From a virus: 20,635 bases of DNA. The stretch covers positions 1 to 20,635 of IMG/VR virus record IMGVR_UViG_3300035145_002212; one strand, 5' to 3'. The translations under genes and the position numbers were made by a program. The stretch's first letter is position 1, and every line of letters begins with the position of its first letter. The notes below the pieces were generated by a model that saw only the letters and a list, made by a program, of their open reading frames with translations, made no database searches and was not told the DNA's origin. Below, piece by piece: positions 5,998 to 14,757 of this stretch.

Positions 5998-7770
5998 TTA
6001 TTCTACTATATCAATATCATTTGCGTAACTTGTAAATCCGTTTTCTTTTACTACTTTGAGTACATGATTAACTCTACCTACTAATTCGTCTTTGTGACTA
6101 ATCAAATATATGTTTTTATCACGTTCTCTACCCATTTTCTTTAGTACTCCTAAAGAGTTTTCAACACCAGCAGTATCCATACCACTGTCAATTAACTCAT
6201 CAATAAACAACAAGTTAATATTTTGATACAAACTTTCCCAAACATCTCGGAATGCAAAGCTCATACCAAGTATAAGTCTATTTCTTTCACCTCGACTTAA
6301 ATTATCAAAGTCTAGATCTTGTCCTAGTTGTGTAATTTCAACAACAAGATCATTTTGGAATACAACTTGATGAGGTAAACCGAGTTTATCTAAGTAATAA
6401 GTTAGTCTGTTGTTTAGATATGCTAAATTTTGTTCAATTATTTTCTTACGTATAAACGAATCTTTATTTGTTAACAATTTAAATAAGAATTCTTGATGAT
6501 CTTTGTAATTTGTTAGATCATTAACTGGCATCCAGTCAACTTCTTGTATTGCAGATTCATTCAATTCGTCAATTTGTGCCTGGTAAGGATCATCTTCTGC
6601 GTTTTTATTCTCTAATGATTGTTTTAGATTGTCTAGATTGCTTCTATGATCGTATGCTTCTCTTGCAGTTTCATAAAATGTGTTAGGCCGACCGTTAATA
6701 TTACCAATATCATCTAGTTGTTTAATAATATCTTCTAGTTTACCTGCAACTTCGGTTTGATATGCCAGTGCATCGTTTAATTCTTTTGTCTTTCTTGACT
6801 CTATTTCGGCCTTTTTCTCCTCGTGAAGCTCTTGCCCACAAGCATAACATGTTGCATCTTCAAGATTTGCGATGTCTTTTTCTGCCTTTTCAACAGAACC
6901 GGTGGCACGTAATAGTGCAGAGTCTAATGTGCTTTTTTCTTTATTAAGAGCCAAAATAGCATTGTTCATTTCTGTCCAGTTTGCTAATTTTTCATGTGAA
7001 TCAAGCTCTTGATCAATGTCAACTTTCTCTAGTTCTTCTATTGCTTTTACTAAATTTTCTAAGTCTTTTTGTTTTTTAGCCAGCCATGCTTTTTGATTAC
7101 TTTTTAAACTAGTAATAGTTGTTTCAATTTTACTATTTGCAGCTTGTATGGCTTCAATTTTAAGTGTTTCTTGTGTGATTGCTTCTTTTGTATTTCGAAT
7201 ACCTTCTTTTAATGCCTCTGCTTTTTCAGAAAGTATAGTTATACCTAATAGTTGTTCAATAATAGCACGTTGATCGTTTGTACGCATACTCAAAAATGGT
7301 TCTGAGTATGTGTTGAGTGCTAAAATATGTTTGAACATGTCATGACTCATACCTAACAAGTCGTTGATAGACTCCTGTGTCTTACGACTATCTCCTTGAC
7401 TTTCGTCTTTTATGTCCTGCTCTTGATCGTTAATGAAAAATTTAAGTACATTAGGAGAGCGACCTCGCTCAATCCTATAATCTACTCCATCTTTTTCAAA
7501 ATGTAAAGTGACTAACATACCTTTAGAATTAGTCTTGTTAATAAGATTATTCCTTTTGATGTTAGTCAGTGCTTGGCCGTACAGTGCATACGACAATGCA
7601 TTGATTATTGTCGTTTTACCTGTACCGTTACGACTACCAGAATCGTCACCTCCTTGATCTAAGTTTTCGCCAAGCACAAGTGTGAGCTGTTCACTATTAA
7701 AATCAACAGCTTGTGTTTGATTTCCTACACTCATAAAGTTTTTTACTGTAAGATCTTTTATTTTTATCAT
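5998..7770 (-). CDS. 46: Recombination endonuclease subunit gp46 (SMC/Rad50-like ATPase), 590 aa
   Basis: ATPase subunit of the gp46/gp47 complex, the phage counterpart of Rad50/Mre11 and SbcC/SbcD. The complex resects DNA ends for recombination-dependent replication and, in T4, helps degrade host DNA. The N-terminal lobe has a Walker A, NGTGKTT (residues 48-54). A long coiled-coil arm (about 170-470) carries a zinc-hook CYAC with C308 and C311 near its apex. The C-terminal lobe has the ABC signature LSRGE (491-495) and Walker B LLFIDE with D524 and E525. T4 gp46 is 560 aa, so the length is normal. The ATG abuts the gp47 stop codon directly (TAA-ATG), which implies translational coupling and balanced synthesis of the two subunits. 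All key residues are present. Confidence 0.95.
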   Translation of the reverse strand: MIKIKDLTVKNFMSVGNQTQAVDFNSEQLTLVLGENLDQGGDDSGSRNGTGKTTIINALSYALYGQALTNIKRNNLINKTNSKGMLVTLHFEKDGVDYRIERGRSPNVLKFFINDQEQDIKDESQGDSRKTQESINDLLGMSHDMFKHILALNTYSEPFLSMRTNDQRAIIEQLLGITILSEKAEALKEGIRNTKEAITQETLKIEAIQAANSKIETTITSLKSNQKAWLAKKQKDLENLVKAIEELEKVDIDQELDSHEKLANWTEMNNAILALNKEKSTLDSALLRATGSVEKAEKDIANLEDATCYACGQELHEEKKAEIESRKTKELNDALAYQTEVAGKLEDIIKQLDDIGNINGRPNTFYETAREAYDHRSNLDNLKQSLENKNAEDDPYQAQIDELNESAIQEVDWMPVNDLTNYKDHQEFLFKLLTNKDSFIRKKIIEQNLAYLNNRLTYYLDKLGLPHQVVFQNDLVVEITQLGQDLDFDNLSRGERNRLILGMSFAFRDVWESLYQNINLLFIDELIDSGMDTAGVENSLGVLKKMGRERDKNIYLISHKDELVGRVNHVLKVVKENGFTSYANDIDIVE

Positions 7771-8781
7771 TTATAACTCGTTGTATATGTCCAGTAACAA
7801 TTTTTTGTCAAAGTTGTCACTATCTATTGCAGTAATTTCGTTGCTTACTATTTGATCTACACTTTCAAATTGCGTAATATCTAAATCGGTAGTAATTTCT
7901 TCAATTTGTTTTTGTGGTATTAGAGTGATTTCTCTACAGTTATTCTGAGCAATGTAAGTTTCTTTTATGAATTGTGCTTCTTCGTAACTAATTGGCACAT
8001 CAATAGTTACACGTAAGTACATTTTAGGTTTAATAATATTAGCATCAGGATCTAATAGTTGAGAAAGTTTTACCGTACGGTATTTTGGACAGTTCCACCA
8101 ATTGATATACTCTGGTTCTTTGCCGTTTTCGCGATCTAGAATCATCATACCACGTTCGTCATCGCCGGCATCTGCATAGTTGTGTGGAAATGCATTACCT
8201 ATGTAATGAATTTTGCCTTTTACTTGACGTTTATGAAAGTGTCCAGAGAATACATAGTCCTGGTGTTTAAAATGTTCGGCACGTAAATCGCCATGTTCTG
8301 GCATCTGTACCATTGCATTCATATAAAAGTGAGGTAATTCAAAATGACCAAACATATATTTGGATTTAATTTTTTCTATCTTTTGCCATTCATCGCCTAC
8401 TAACCACGGAACCATTGCAACGTCATCGTTTTCGATAATTTTGTCAACAACAGTTACGCCAGGGATATGCCTTGCAAATTCTGTTGAAGTAACATCACGT
8501 TTATCTTTGTAGTACAAGTCATGATTGCCTGCAAACATATAAAATTGTTCAAATGAACTACCTAGTTTTTCTAAACTACGTATGGTTGCATCCATTGTGG
8601 TAAGATTAAGACTGTTACGATTATGGTGCCAGTCACCACAAAAGATTGCAGTTTCGCAATTATTTTCTTTTGCTTGTTCAATAAACCAATCTACAAATTC
8701 TTCACAATCATCGTTATGTACTCTACTATTTCCTTTTAATCCAAAGTGGATATCTGTAAAGACTGCTGCTTTTTTAAACAA
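7771..8781 (-). CDS. 47: Recombination endonuclease subunit gp47 (Mre11/SbcD-like), 336 aa
   Basis: Metallophosphoesterase nuclease subunit that works with gp46 at DNA ends. The metal-binding motifs appear in the right order: D10-x-H12, G49-D50 with H52/H53, GNHD at 85-88, GHFE at 145-148 and GHFH at 180-183. T4 gp47 is 339 aa. The start is a TTG at 8781; GAGGA lies 8 bases upstream and the motif DIHFG follows within ten residues, so no later start is reasonable. A sigma70-type promoter lies just upstream at 8810-8838. It is the first gene of a gp47-gp46-66 aa-GIY-YIG unit. Confidence 0.95.
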   Translation of the reverse strand: MFKKAAVFTDIHFGLKGNSRVHNDDCEEFVDWFIEQAKENNCETAIFCGDWHHNRNSLNLTTMDATIRSLEKLGSSFEQFYMFAGNHDLYYKDKRDVTSTEFARHIPGVTVVDKIIENDDVAMVPWLVGDEWQKIEKIKSKYMFGHFELPHFYMNAMVQMPEHGDLRAEHFKHQDYVFSGHFHKRQVKGKIHYIGNAFPHNYADAGDDERGMMILDRENGKEPEYINWWNCPKYRTVKLSQLLDPDANIIKPKMYLRVTIDVPISYEEAQFIKETYIAQNNCREITLIPQKQIEEITTDLDITQFESVDQIVSNEITAIDSDNFDKKLLLDIYNEL

Positions 8782-8809
8782 ATTGTTTATCCTCTAATTT
8801 GACTGTAGT

Positions 8810-8838
8810 ATTATAACAAAGTTTTTTACATAGAGCAA
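8810..8838 (-). promoter_or_regulatory. Sigma70-type promoter for the gp47-gp46 unit
   Basis: On the minus strand TTGCTC (8838-8833), a 17-base spacer and TATAAT (8815-8810) precede the gp47 start by about 28 bases. The -10 is a perfect consensus and the -35 matches at TTG only. It fits early or middle transcription by unmodified host RNA polymerase. Confidence 0.6.
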
Positions 8839-8846
8839 GAGATTTT

Positions 8847-9668
8847 TTATGTTTTTTCTTTCTCTCTACGCAATGCCGCTTCCCATTCACCTGCATGTTG
8901 CCTTGTATAGCTAGGATTCATATCATTCATCTCTAAAATATCATCTCTAATGTTTTGATTACGTTTTTCTAAGTTAATAACACGAACAAATGAATTTGTA
9001 ACTGCGGCAGTGTAGTATGCAAATGGATTATTTGATTTAGATTCATCAAACTGTAACCCAATCTGTGAAAGTTGCAGTATAGCCTGGCCCTTCATTTCGT
9101 CATTGTAGGTATAACCACGCACATTTCCTCTTGTAGCATATCTATCTACTAGTTTCATCCACATCATAGCAAGTTTATCTGTAGCTCTTGCATGTTTCAT
9201 GCTAAAGTTACCGTTTTCCATACCGCCTTCCCAATGACTTTTACCTACACACACTAACTCACCTTCTTCGTTAAATTTGTAGTGTTGAAAAGGGGGAAAA
9301 TTTACTTTAACTTTTGTGTCTGCAATAGTTTTTGGATTTTTCTTTCGACCAGGTTCTTCTGGAATGTGGTCAAATGTCATTATTCTAAAAATAAGTTCTT
9401 CTTTAGTAATGGTTCTGTAGTCAATTTCGCAGTCTGCTTGTTTAACTTTTTCTCCTGCCATCTTTCTTTGTTCGTAATCTGCTTGAGATAGTCTTTTTGC
9501 TTTGTTTCTTTTGGCTTCTGCAACAGTTCTTATGTTAATTTTGTCTATACTTGGTAAAATAATATCAAATTGATGGTAATCTTGGTCTATAAAACTGCAA
9601 AATCTGCTTTTTGACTTGTGTATTTCCTTTAAAAGGTCTTTGTTGTTAAGATAATTTTGTTTCCTCAT
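8847..9668 (-). CDS. 55: Late-transcription sigma factor (gp55-like), 273 aa
   Basis: A reduced sigma factor that directs host RNA polymerase to T4-type late promoters. The C-terminal half (about 163-245) looks like the sigma region 2 core of T4 gp55, with YNDEMKGQAILQLSQIGLQF, NPFAYYTAAVTNSF and VINLEKRNQNIRDD. T4 gp55 is 185 aa, so this protein carries an extra N-terminal portion of roughly 100-150 residues that is basic and unassigned (YLNNKDLLKEIHKSK). The C terminus (EAALRREKEKT) is charged and shows no hydrophobic sliding-clamp tail like that of T4 gp55. The ATG has AGGAG 5 bases upstream and lies behind a perfect sigma70 promoter. Its targets would be the (A/C)TAAATA elements in this window. 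Confidence 0.85.
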   Translation of the reverse strand: MRKQNYLNNKDLLKEIHKSKSRFCSFIDQDYHQFDIILPSIDKINIRTVAEAKRNKAKRLSQADYEQRKMAGEKVKQADCEIDYRTITKEELIFRIMTFDHIPEEPGRKKNPKTIADTKVKVNFPPFQHYKFNEEGELVCVGKSHWEGGMENGNFSMKHARATDKLAMMWMKLVDRYATRGNVRGYTYNDEMKGQAILQLSQIGLQFDESKSNNPFAYYTAAVTNSFVRVINLEKRNQNIRDDILEMNDMNPSYTRQHAGEWEAALRREKEKT

Positions 9669-9691
9669 CGGATCTCCTGAATTTATATAAC

Positions 9692-9720
9692 ATTATAATA
9701 TACGTAGATAATTTTGTCAA
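9692..9720 (-). promoter_or_regulatory. Perfect-consensus sigma70 promoter for the late sigma gene
   Basis: The minus strand has TTGACA (9720-9715), exactly 17 bases, then TATAAT (9697-9692). The start point would fall near 9685, giving a leader of about 17 bases that contains AGGAG at 9678-9674. Such a match marks a strong early promoter for unmodified host polymerase. Confidence 0.85.
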
Positions 9721-9727
9721 CTAAATA
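9721..9727 (+). promoter_or_regulatory. Candidate late promoter CTAAATA for the baseplate operon
   Basis: ACTAAATAC lies 19 bases before the ATG at 9746 and directly abuts the -35 box of the opposing early promoter. It matches the late core except for C in place of A, and the same CTAAATA occurs before gp6. A start point 5-6 bases downstream would fall at about 9733, at the edge of the GGAG ribosome binding site. The leader would be very short, so this is a tentative call. Confidence 0.4.
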
Positions 9728-9745
9728 CTAGTGGAGAATATAAAT

Positions 9746-10525
9746 ATGGCTGTAAACAATCCAAAAGCAAGTTTAGAAAATTTAATTGGTAGTTCTGTAC
9801 CCGATGGATCAGGAGTCAATAACGCATCTCCTAATTCACCTACAGATGCTAGATCAAGAAGATTAGGAAATCTTCCTGAAAATGCTGTTCCTACTAATGA
9901 CTTAAATTTTGTTGAAGCAAATTGGCAAACTAAACAAAATCTCGATTGGAGAGTACGTTTATCTTTACCAAATAACTTTAGAAACAGCAATTTAATGACA
10001 CCTTTGTTAGAAACAGACGGTTTAATGTTTCCTTATACACCTCAAATAGTTTTGGAACACCAAGCAAACTACAACGCTTTACATCCTACACATAGTAATT
10101 ATCCTTTTCCTGCTTATCAGAACTCAGCTGTGAGTTCGATGACAATTATTGGAGAATTTTTAGTAGAAAATGCACAAGAGGCAGCTTACTGGGTTGCAGC
10201 TGTACACTATTTGCGTAGTGTAACAAAAATGGCCTATGGTAAAACAAGTAATCAAGGGTCGCCGCCTCCAGTAGTTAAATTAAACGGATATGGTGATTAT
10301 GTTTTTAATAATGTTCCTGTAACAATTACTTACTTTTCGGTTGATTTACCTAGTGATGTTGATTACATGCAAGTGCAAGTTGGACAAAATGGAACTTGGG
10401 TACCAACAAGAAGTCAGATAAATGTTCAGGCACAACCTACTTACAGCAGATCCAGTGTAACTAAATTTAGTTTAGATAAATTTATCAGTGGCGAATACGT
10501 AATAAACAAAAAAGGGTTTATCTAA
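9746..10525 (+). CDS. Baseplate / tail-tube cap protein (gp48- or gp54-like), 259 aa
   Basis: First gene of the baseplate operon. A long disordered Asn/Pro/Ser-rich N terminus (1-50) precedes a beta-rich domain with DWRVRLSLP, YTPQIVLEHQANYN and AAVHYLRSVTKMAYG, then a PPPVVKLNGYGDY stretch. This pattern resembles marine T4-like baseplate tube or tube-cap proteins, which fold like tail tube proteins; T4 gp48 (364 aa) and gp54 (320 aa) are longer. I chose ATG 9746 over the in-frame GTG at 9731 because GGAG at 9733-9736 serves as its ribosome binding site with a 9-base spacing. The stop overlaps the next start in TAATG. The choice between gp48, gp54 and another tube-like protein is uncertain. 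Confidence 0.6.
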   Translation: MAVNNPKASLENLIGSSVPDGSGVNNASPNSPTDARSRRLGNLPENAVPTNDLNFVEANWQTKQNLDWRVRLSLPNNFRNSNLMTPLLETDGLMFPYTPQIVLEHQANYNALHPTHSNYPFPAYQNSAVSSMTIIGEFLVENAQEAAYWVAAVHYLRSVTKMAYGKTSNQGSPPPVVKLNGYGDYVFNNVPVTITYFSVDLPSDVDYMQVQVGQNGTWVPTRSQINVQAQPTYSRSSVTKFSLDKFISGEYVINKKGFI

Positions 10526-10827
10526 TGGCAGAGTACGGAACTTCAAGTCCATATGCAAAGACACCAATATTCCAAGAAAATTATTTAGATATTTTGGAAA
10601 TTAGACCAGTGCCTGCATCTGACGATGACATACTTTATGAAATTAAACCTCAATATGCTTACAGACCAGATCTACTTGCTCACGATTTATATGGCGACAA
10701 AAATTTGTGGTGGATATTTGCCCAAAGGAATATGGATATACTAAAAGATCCTGTAAATGATTTTGCACCAGGTACTAGAATTTATCTACCTAGGGGAGAT
10801 GAGCTTACTAAAAGCATAGGATTTTAA
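10525..10827 (+). CDS. 53: Baseplate wedge protein gp53-like, 100 aa
   Basis: Small wedge subunit. The sequence has the gp53-like order: YAKTPIFQENYLDILEIRPV (14-33), a YRPDLLAHDLYGDKNLWWIFAQRN core (47-70), then a LysM-like end, INDFAPGT-type with DILKDPVNDFAPGTRIYLP (71-89). The core LYGDKNLWWIF is characteristic of the family. T4 gp53 is 196 aa, so this is a compact form. The start overlaps the previous stop by one base (TAATG), so translation is probably coupled. In T4, gp53 clips wedges together around the hub. Confidence 0.8.
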   Translation: MAEYGTSSPYAKTPIFQENYLDILEIRPVPASDDDILYEIKPQYAYRPDLLAHDLYGDKNLWWIFAQRNMDILKDPVNDFAPGTRIYLPRGDELTKSIGF

Positions 10828-10830
10828 TTT

Positions 10831-13161
10831 ATGGCTTTTGTATCAAATAGTAATAATATTTTTGTAGGAAATGCAACCGGAAGCGGAACAGTAAACAATT
10901 CTTTCGGTGCTACATCTTCTACAGGCACACAAAATTTAGCTACTAGTGTAAATTTCCTAATGAATCCAAGTCTTGCAGGAGCCGCAGCACTGTATGGAAA
11001 AGACATTCCGCCATTTAGAAATGAATTAAATCAGTTTGCTAGTTATTCACCTGTGTTTACACTAGGGTGTTTAACAAATATAGAATTAAACTTTCCTTTA
11101 TCTTATAGAATATTAGGACCTGCTGTAAAAATTATCAGAAGCGGAGGCAGAGGCGGACCAACTATTCCTTCTATATACGACATTGGTGGAAAAACTGAAT
11201 TTTTTATAGAAGACGTAGAAATAAAAAATCATGTTGCACCTAATCCTGGAACAAGGCATTCTAATGCAACATCTGTTAGATTTAAAGTTATAGAGCCTTA
11301 CTCAATGGGGCAATTTTTTCATAATTTAAGAACTGCTTCTTTAGTGTGTGGTCATCCTAATTATATAGATGCACCTTTTTTACTTAGTGTGGCATTTATA
11401 GGTTATGATGATGACGGAGATGTTAAATCATCCTTTTTTAGTCAAAGGCATTTTCCAATTAGGATTATACAAGCAGACATGAGCGTAAGCGAAGCTGGCG
11501 CTGTTTATGACTGTGTTGGCGTACCGTATAACGAAATGGCTGCATCAAATAGAAGTGCAAGTGTAAAAAGAGATATACAAGCAAAAGGAAAAACAGTTGC
11601 CGAAGTTTTAGAAACAGGATTGCAGTCTGTTTCTGGAGAATATAATAAACATGCTATGGATGTAGAAAAAGCTCAACAAGGAAAACAAGACAAGATTGTA
11701 ATAATGTTTCCTAACACAGGTGGACTCAGCGGAGTTACATCTTTTGTATCTAACGTTTTTAATTCTGCTAAATCTGCACTAGGAGGATTGCAAGGACAAT
11801 TTGAAAGTTTAATAGGTAGTCAGCCAAATGCAAATCCTAAAGGAGGCCCACAATATTTAGGTAAAAATGTTCAAGTAGTAACTACTGGTTCGATGATGGG
11901 AGATAGATTTAAAGCAGAAGCAAAAGGAAATCTTAATGAAATAGGATTATCGCCAATAAACAGACCAGGCGGTGGTGCCAATGGAGGAGACACTGCATAC
12001 ACTACTCCTGGATTTGCAGAAAGTATAACTGATCCTGGAAATATAGATCCAGGTAAAATGGCCAATGATCCAAATATATTCTCATTTAATTTTGCTGCAG
12101 GTACAAGTGTTTTAGATATTATTGAAGAAGTAATTCTAAGTAGTGATTATGCACGTAAAATGATGAAAGATAGTCCTGACGCACAAGGTAGATTAAATTG
12201 GTTTAGAATTGAAACACAAACATATAATGACGGTGGATTATTAGGAGGATTGTTTAGTGGTAATTCTCCTAAAGTATATGTTTATAGGGTAGTAAAATAT
12301 AGGGTAGACGAATCAACAGTTGCAAATCCAGGAGCAAGTTTATCTAGCACACTTATAAAACAAGCATTTGCAGCTAAAGCATATAGTTACATATACACTG
12401 GCCAAAATGATGATATTATTGATTTTGACCTAAAATTTGATATGGCCTTTTTTACAGGAATTCCAGCAGCAAGGTCACAGCAAAACCTACTAAAAAAATT
12501 AGGAGGACAACTAGCAGGATTCCAAACCGATAAAGATGAAACACCTTCGGGTGGTAGCGGATCAGGAGACACAGGCGGATCTTCCGCTCCAACAAAGGAT
12601 GACGCATCTGATATAGATACTGTCAACGGTGGAGGCGGTCCAGAAACAGCTGGCAATAATGCCGCAAGATATTTTAACAACATGATTATTAATACTGGTA
12701 ATGATATGTTAAAGGTAGATTTAAAAATACACGGTGATCCTTACTTCTTATGCGATTCAGGTTTAGGAAATTACGTTGGATTACCCAGCTTAGGATTCTT
12801 TCCTATAAATTTAGATGGAACTATGAATCCTATAGACGGAGAAGTTCATATTGTATTAAATTTTAGAACACCCGTTGACTATGACGAAGATGATGGTTAT
12901 GTAAAGTATCCTTTAGGAGGATTTTTACCTATTGCAATGTTTAGTGGAGTATATCAAGTTATTACAGTAGAAAATAATTTTGATAAAGGACAGTTTAGTC
13001 AAACTTTATCTCTTGTAAGGAAACGTAATCAAGACCTCAGTTTAGAATCAGTAGCCGGTAAGGTTATAAGTTTCTTAACCGGCGGCGGCAAAAAAGCATT
13101 GAATTCAGGAAATATGATGAATGAAATTCAAGGCGGAACAACCGATCAACAAGGATTTTAA
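10831..13161 (+). CDS. Large baseplate hub protein, gp27-like candidate, 776 aa
   Basis: Encoded directly before gp5, where the hub partner of gp5 would be expected. The N-terminal part (about 50-240) is beta-rich with YSMGQFFHNLRTAS and PFLLSVAFIGYDDDGD, in the manner of tail hub domains. A middle region (about 280-400) is Gly/Asn-rich. The segment FNFAAGTSVLDIIEEVILSS lies near 415-434. A Gly/Ser/Asp-rich linker spans about 570-610. The C-terminal domain has LKIHGDPYFLCDSGLGNY, and ends with FSGVYQVITVENNFDKGQF and TLSLVRKRN, as in late-control-D/gp27-type hub proteins. T4 gp27 is only 391 aa, so this is about twice as long. Gap to the previous gene is 3 bases. Virion structural protein is safe; gp27 equivalence is inference. 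Confidence 0.6.
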   Translation: MAFVSNSNNIFVGNATGSGTVNNSFGATSSTGTQNLATSVNFLMNPSLAGAAALYGKDIPPFRNELNQFASYSPVFTLGCLTNIELNFPLSYRILGPAVKIIRSGGRGGPTIPSIYDIGGKTEFFIEDVEIKNHVAPNPGTRHSNATSVRFKVIEPYSMGQFFHNLRTASLVCGHPNYIDAPFLLSVAFIGYDDDGDVKSSFFSQRHFPIRIIQADMSVSEAGAVYDCVGVPYNEMAASNRSASVKRDIQAKGKTVAEVLETGLQSVSGEYNKHAMDVEKAQQGKQDKIVIMFPNTGGLSGVTSFVSNVFNSAKSALGGLQGQFESLIGSQPNANPKGGPQYLGKNVQVVTTGSMMGDRFKAEAKGNLNEIGLSPINRPGGGANGGDTAYTTPGFAESITDPGNIDPGKMANDPNIFSFNFAAGTSVLDIIEEVILSSDYARKMMKDSPDAQGRLNWFRIETQTYNDGGLLGGLFSGNSPKVYVYRVVKYRVDESTVANPGASLSSTLIKQAFAAKAYSYIYTGQNDDIIDFDLKFDMAFFTGIPAARSQQNLLKKLGGQLAGFQTDKDETPSGGSGSGDTGGSSAPTKDDASDIDTVNGGGGPETAGNNAARYFNNMIINTGNDMLKVDLKIHGDPYFLCDSGLGNYVGLPSLGFFPINLDGTMNPIDGEVHIVLNFRTPVDYDEDDGYVKYPLGGFLPIAMFSGVYQVITVENNFDKGQFSQTLSLVRKRNQDLSLESVAGKVISFLTGGGKKALNSGNMMNEIQGGTTDQQGF

Positions 13162-13164
13162 TTA

Positions 13165-14751
13165 ATGGCAACAGAAAAAAGAACCCCTAGACAACATAAA
13201 GTTAATCCTGGTATATATTTGGGTAAAGTAATAAGCCATTTAGATACACAATTTATGGGCGGATTGGAAGTAGAACTTCTAAAACGCAAAGGTGCAGCAA
13301 ACACTAGCGGCACAGTTATTCAATGTAGATATGCTAGTCCTTTTTACGGACAATTAAGTTATGAAGGCATGCAAAAAAGTAATAGCTTTTCATCTACACA
13401 GCAGTCTTATGGTTTTTGGGCAGTACCTCCTGATGCAGGCACTCTTGTTATCGTAGTAATGCCAGAAGGTGATTATTCACAAGCCTTTTGGATAGGATGT
13501 GTTCCTGATACTGGCATGAATTTTATGACACCAGGACATGCATCAACAGAGTTAAACACAGAAGGTAAATTATTACCTACAGGAGAGTATAACAAAAAGT
13601 TAGAGTCAGCACAAACTGATTTTACAAAAATAAAAAAACCTGTAGATCAAAACAGAAAAACTGTATTAGAACAAAGCGGTCTAGAAACAGATTGGGTAAG
13701 AGGGACTAATACATCAAGTGCTAGGAGAGATATGCCTAGTATGGTATTTGGAATGAGTACCCCTGGACCATTATCGGATACAGGTCCTTCAGCAAAATAT
13801 GGAAGATTTGGAATAGAAATAGATCGTAAGTATAGTAGACTAGGCGGATCAACTTTTGTAATGGACGACGGTGATCCTACTTTGCTTAGAAAAAAGAAAG
13901 CCAAAGATGATAAACCAGAATATGCTAATCCTGTAAAAGGTGATAGAAGTGGCGATAGAAAAATTCCTGCTAATGAATTGATTCGCCTGCAAACTAGAAC
14001 AGGCCATCAAATACTATTACACAATTCTGAAGATTTAATTTATATTTCACACGGAAGTGGTGATAGTTGGATTGAGTTATCTGCAAATGGAAAGATTGAT
14101 ATCTATGCAAAAGATAGCGTAAGTATACATTCTGAGAATGATCTTAATATCTTAGCAGAAAGAGACATAAATCTAGAGTCTGGTAGAAATATTAATATAA
14201 CTTCAAAAGAAAATACTAGTTGGGAAATAGGAAAAAATCATGTAGTTAGAGTTGGTGAAAATGGTGTGTTAGACATAGGCGGTAAACAAGATACAAAAAT
14301 AGCTAACAACTATAATGTTGTTGTAGAGAATAGACACGATATGTTTGTAAAAAATAAAATAGCAATAGAAACTGAAAACTTTTTTGATTTGACGTCTAAG
14401 AGAACACGTTTAAAACCAGAAACATCATTTGATGTAAAAACTGACACTACAAATATCGAAAGCAAACTTATTAATTATATTGGTAATGATAAAATTAATT
14501 TAAACTCAGGAGGATCTGCAGCACAGGCAGAGCAACCAGAAGAGCAAAAAGAAAACGAAGAGTGGGCATTAGTTCCTGTGCGTATTCCAACTAAAGAACC
14601 TTGGTCTGATCACGAAAATTTTAATCCTAAGGAATACGAAAAAGACAAAACAGAAGCAATTAAACCCGACGAAAGAATAGGTTACTATAAAAATGGTACT
14701 ATGGAAGAAGCAGAAATACTTCCTATTATACCTGATACATTTAAAAGGTGA
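13165..14751 (+). CDS. 5: Baseplate central spike / hub protein gp5-like without lysozyme, 528 aa
   Basis: VgrG/gp5-type spike. Residues 8-125 form the N-terminal OB-fold: PGIYLGKVISHLD, FYGQLSYEGMQ, YGFWAVPPDAGTLVIVVMPEG, then AFWIGCVPD. After a linker, residues about 269-440 show the spike: RLQTRTGHQILLHNSED, then repeated short beta strands rich in Ile, Asn and Asp (IDIYAKDSVSIHSENDLNIL, INLESGRNINITSKENT), as in the gp5/VgrG triple-stranded beta-helix. T4 gp5 (575 aa) carries a lysozyme domain between these parts. Here the segment between them shows no lysozyme-like Glu/Asp/Thr catalytic region that I can recognise. The C-terminal tail is charged and ends in LPIIPDTFKR. Gap to the upstream gene is 3 bases. 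Confidence 0.85.
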   Translation: MATEKRTPRQHKVNPGIYLGKVISHLDTQFMGGLEVELLKRKGAANTSGTVIQCRYASPFYGQLSYEGMQKSNSFSSTQQSYGFWAVPPDAGTLVIVVMPEGDYSQAFWIGCVPDTGMNFMTPGHASTELNTEGKLLPTGEYNKKLESAQTDFTKIKKPVDQNRKTVLEQSGLETDWVRGTNTSSARRDMPSMVFGMSTPGPLSDTGPSAKYGRFGIEIDRKYSRLGGSTFVMDDGDPTLLRKKKAKDDKPEYANPVKGDRSGDRKIPANELIRLQTRTGHQILLHNSEDLIYISHGSGDSWIELSANGKIDIYAKDSVSIHSENDLNILAERDINLESGRNINITSKENTSWEIGKNHVVRVGENGVLDIGGKQDTKIANNYNVVVENRHDMFVKNKIAIETENFFDLTSKRTRLKPETSFDVKTDTTNIESKLINYIGNDKINLNSGGSAAQAEQPEEQKENEEWALVPVRIPTKEPWSDHENFNPKEYEKDKTEAIKPDERIGYYKNGTMEEAEILPIIPDTFKR

Positions 14752-14757
14752 TAGATT

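Noticed and set aside
9731-9745. GTG start for the first baseplate-operon gene
   Set aside because: The GGAG within this stretch is the ribosome binding site for the ATG at 9746, so the five extra codons are unlikely to be translated.
12387-12683. 98-residue minus-strand ORF within the hub gene
   Set aside because: It is the antisense of the Gly/Ser/Pro-rich linker coding region with no ribosome site; composition follows from the real gene.
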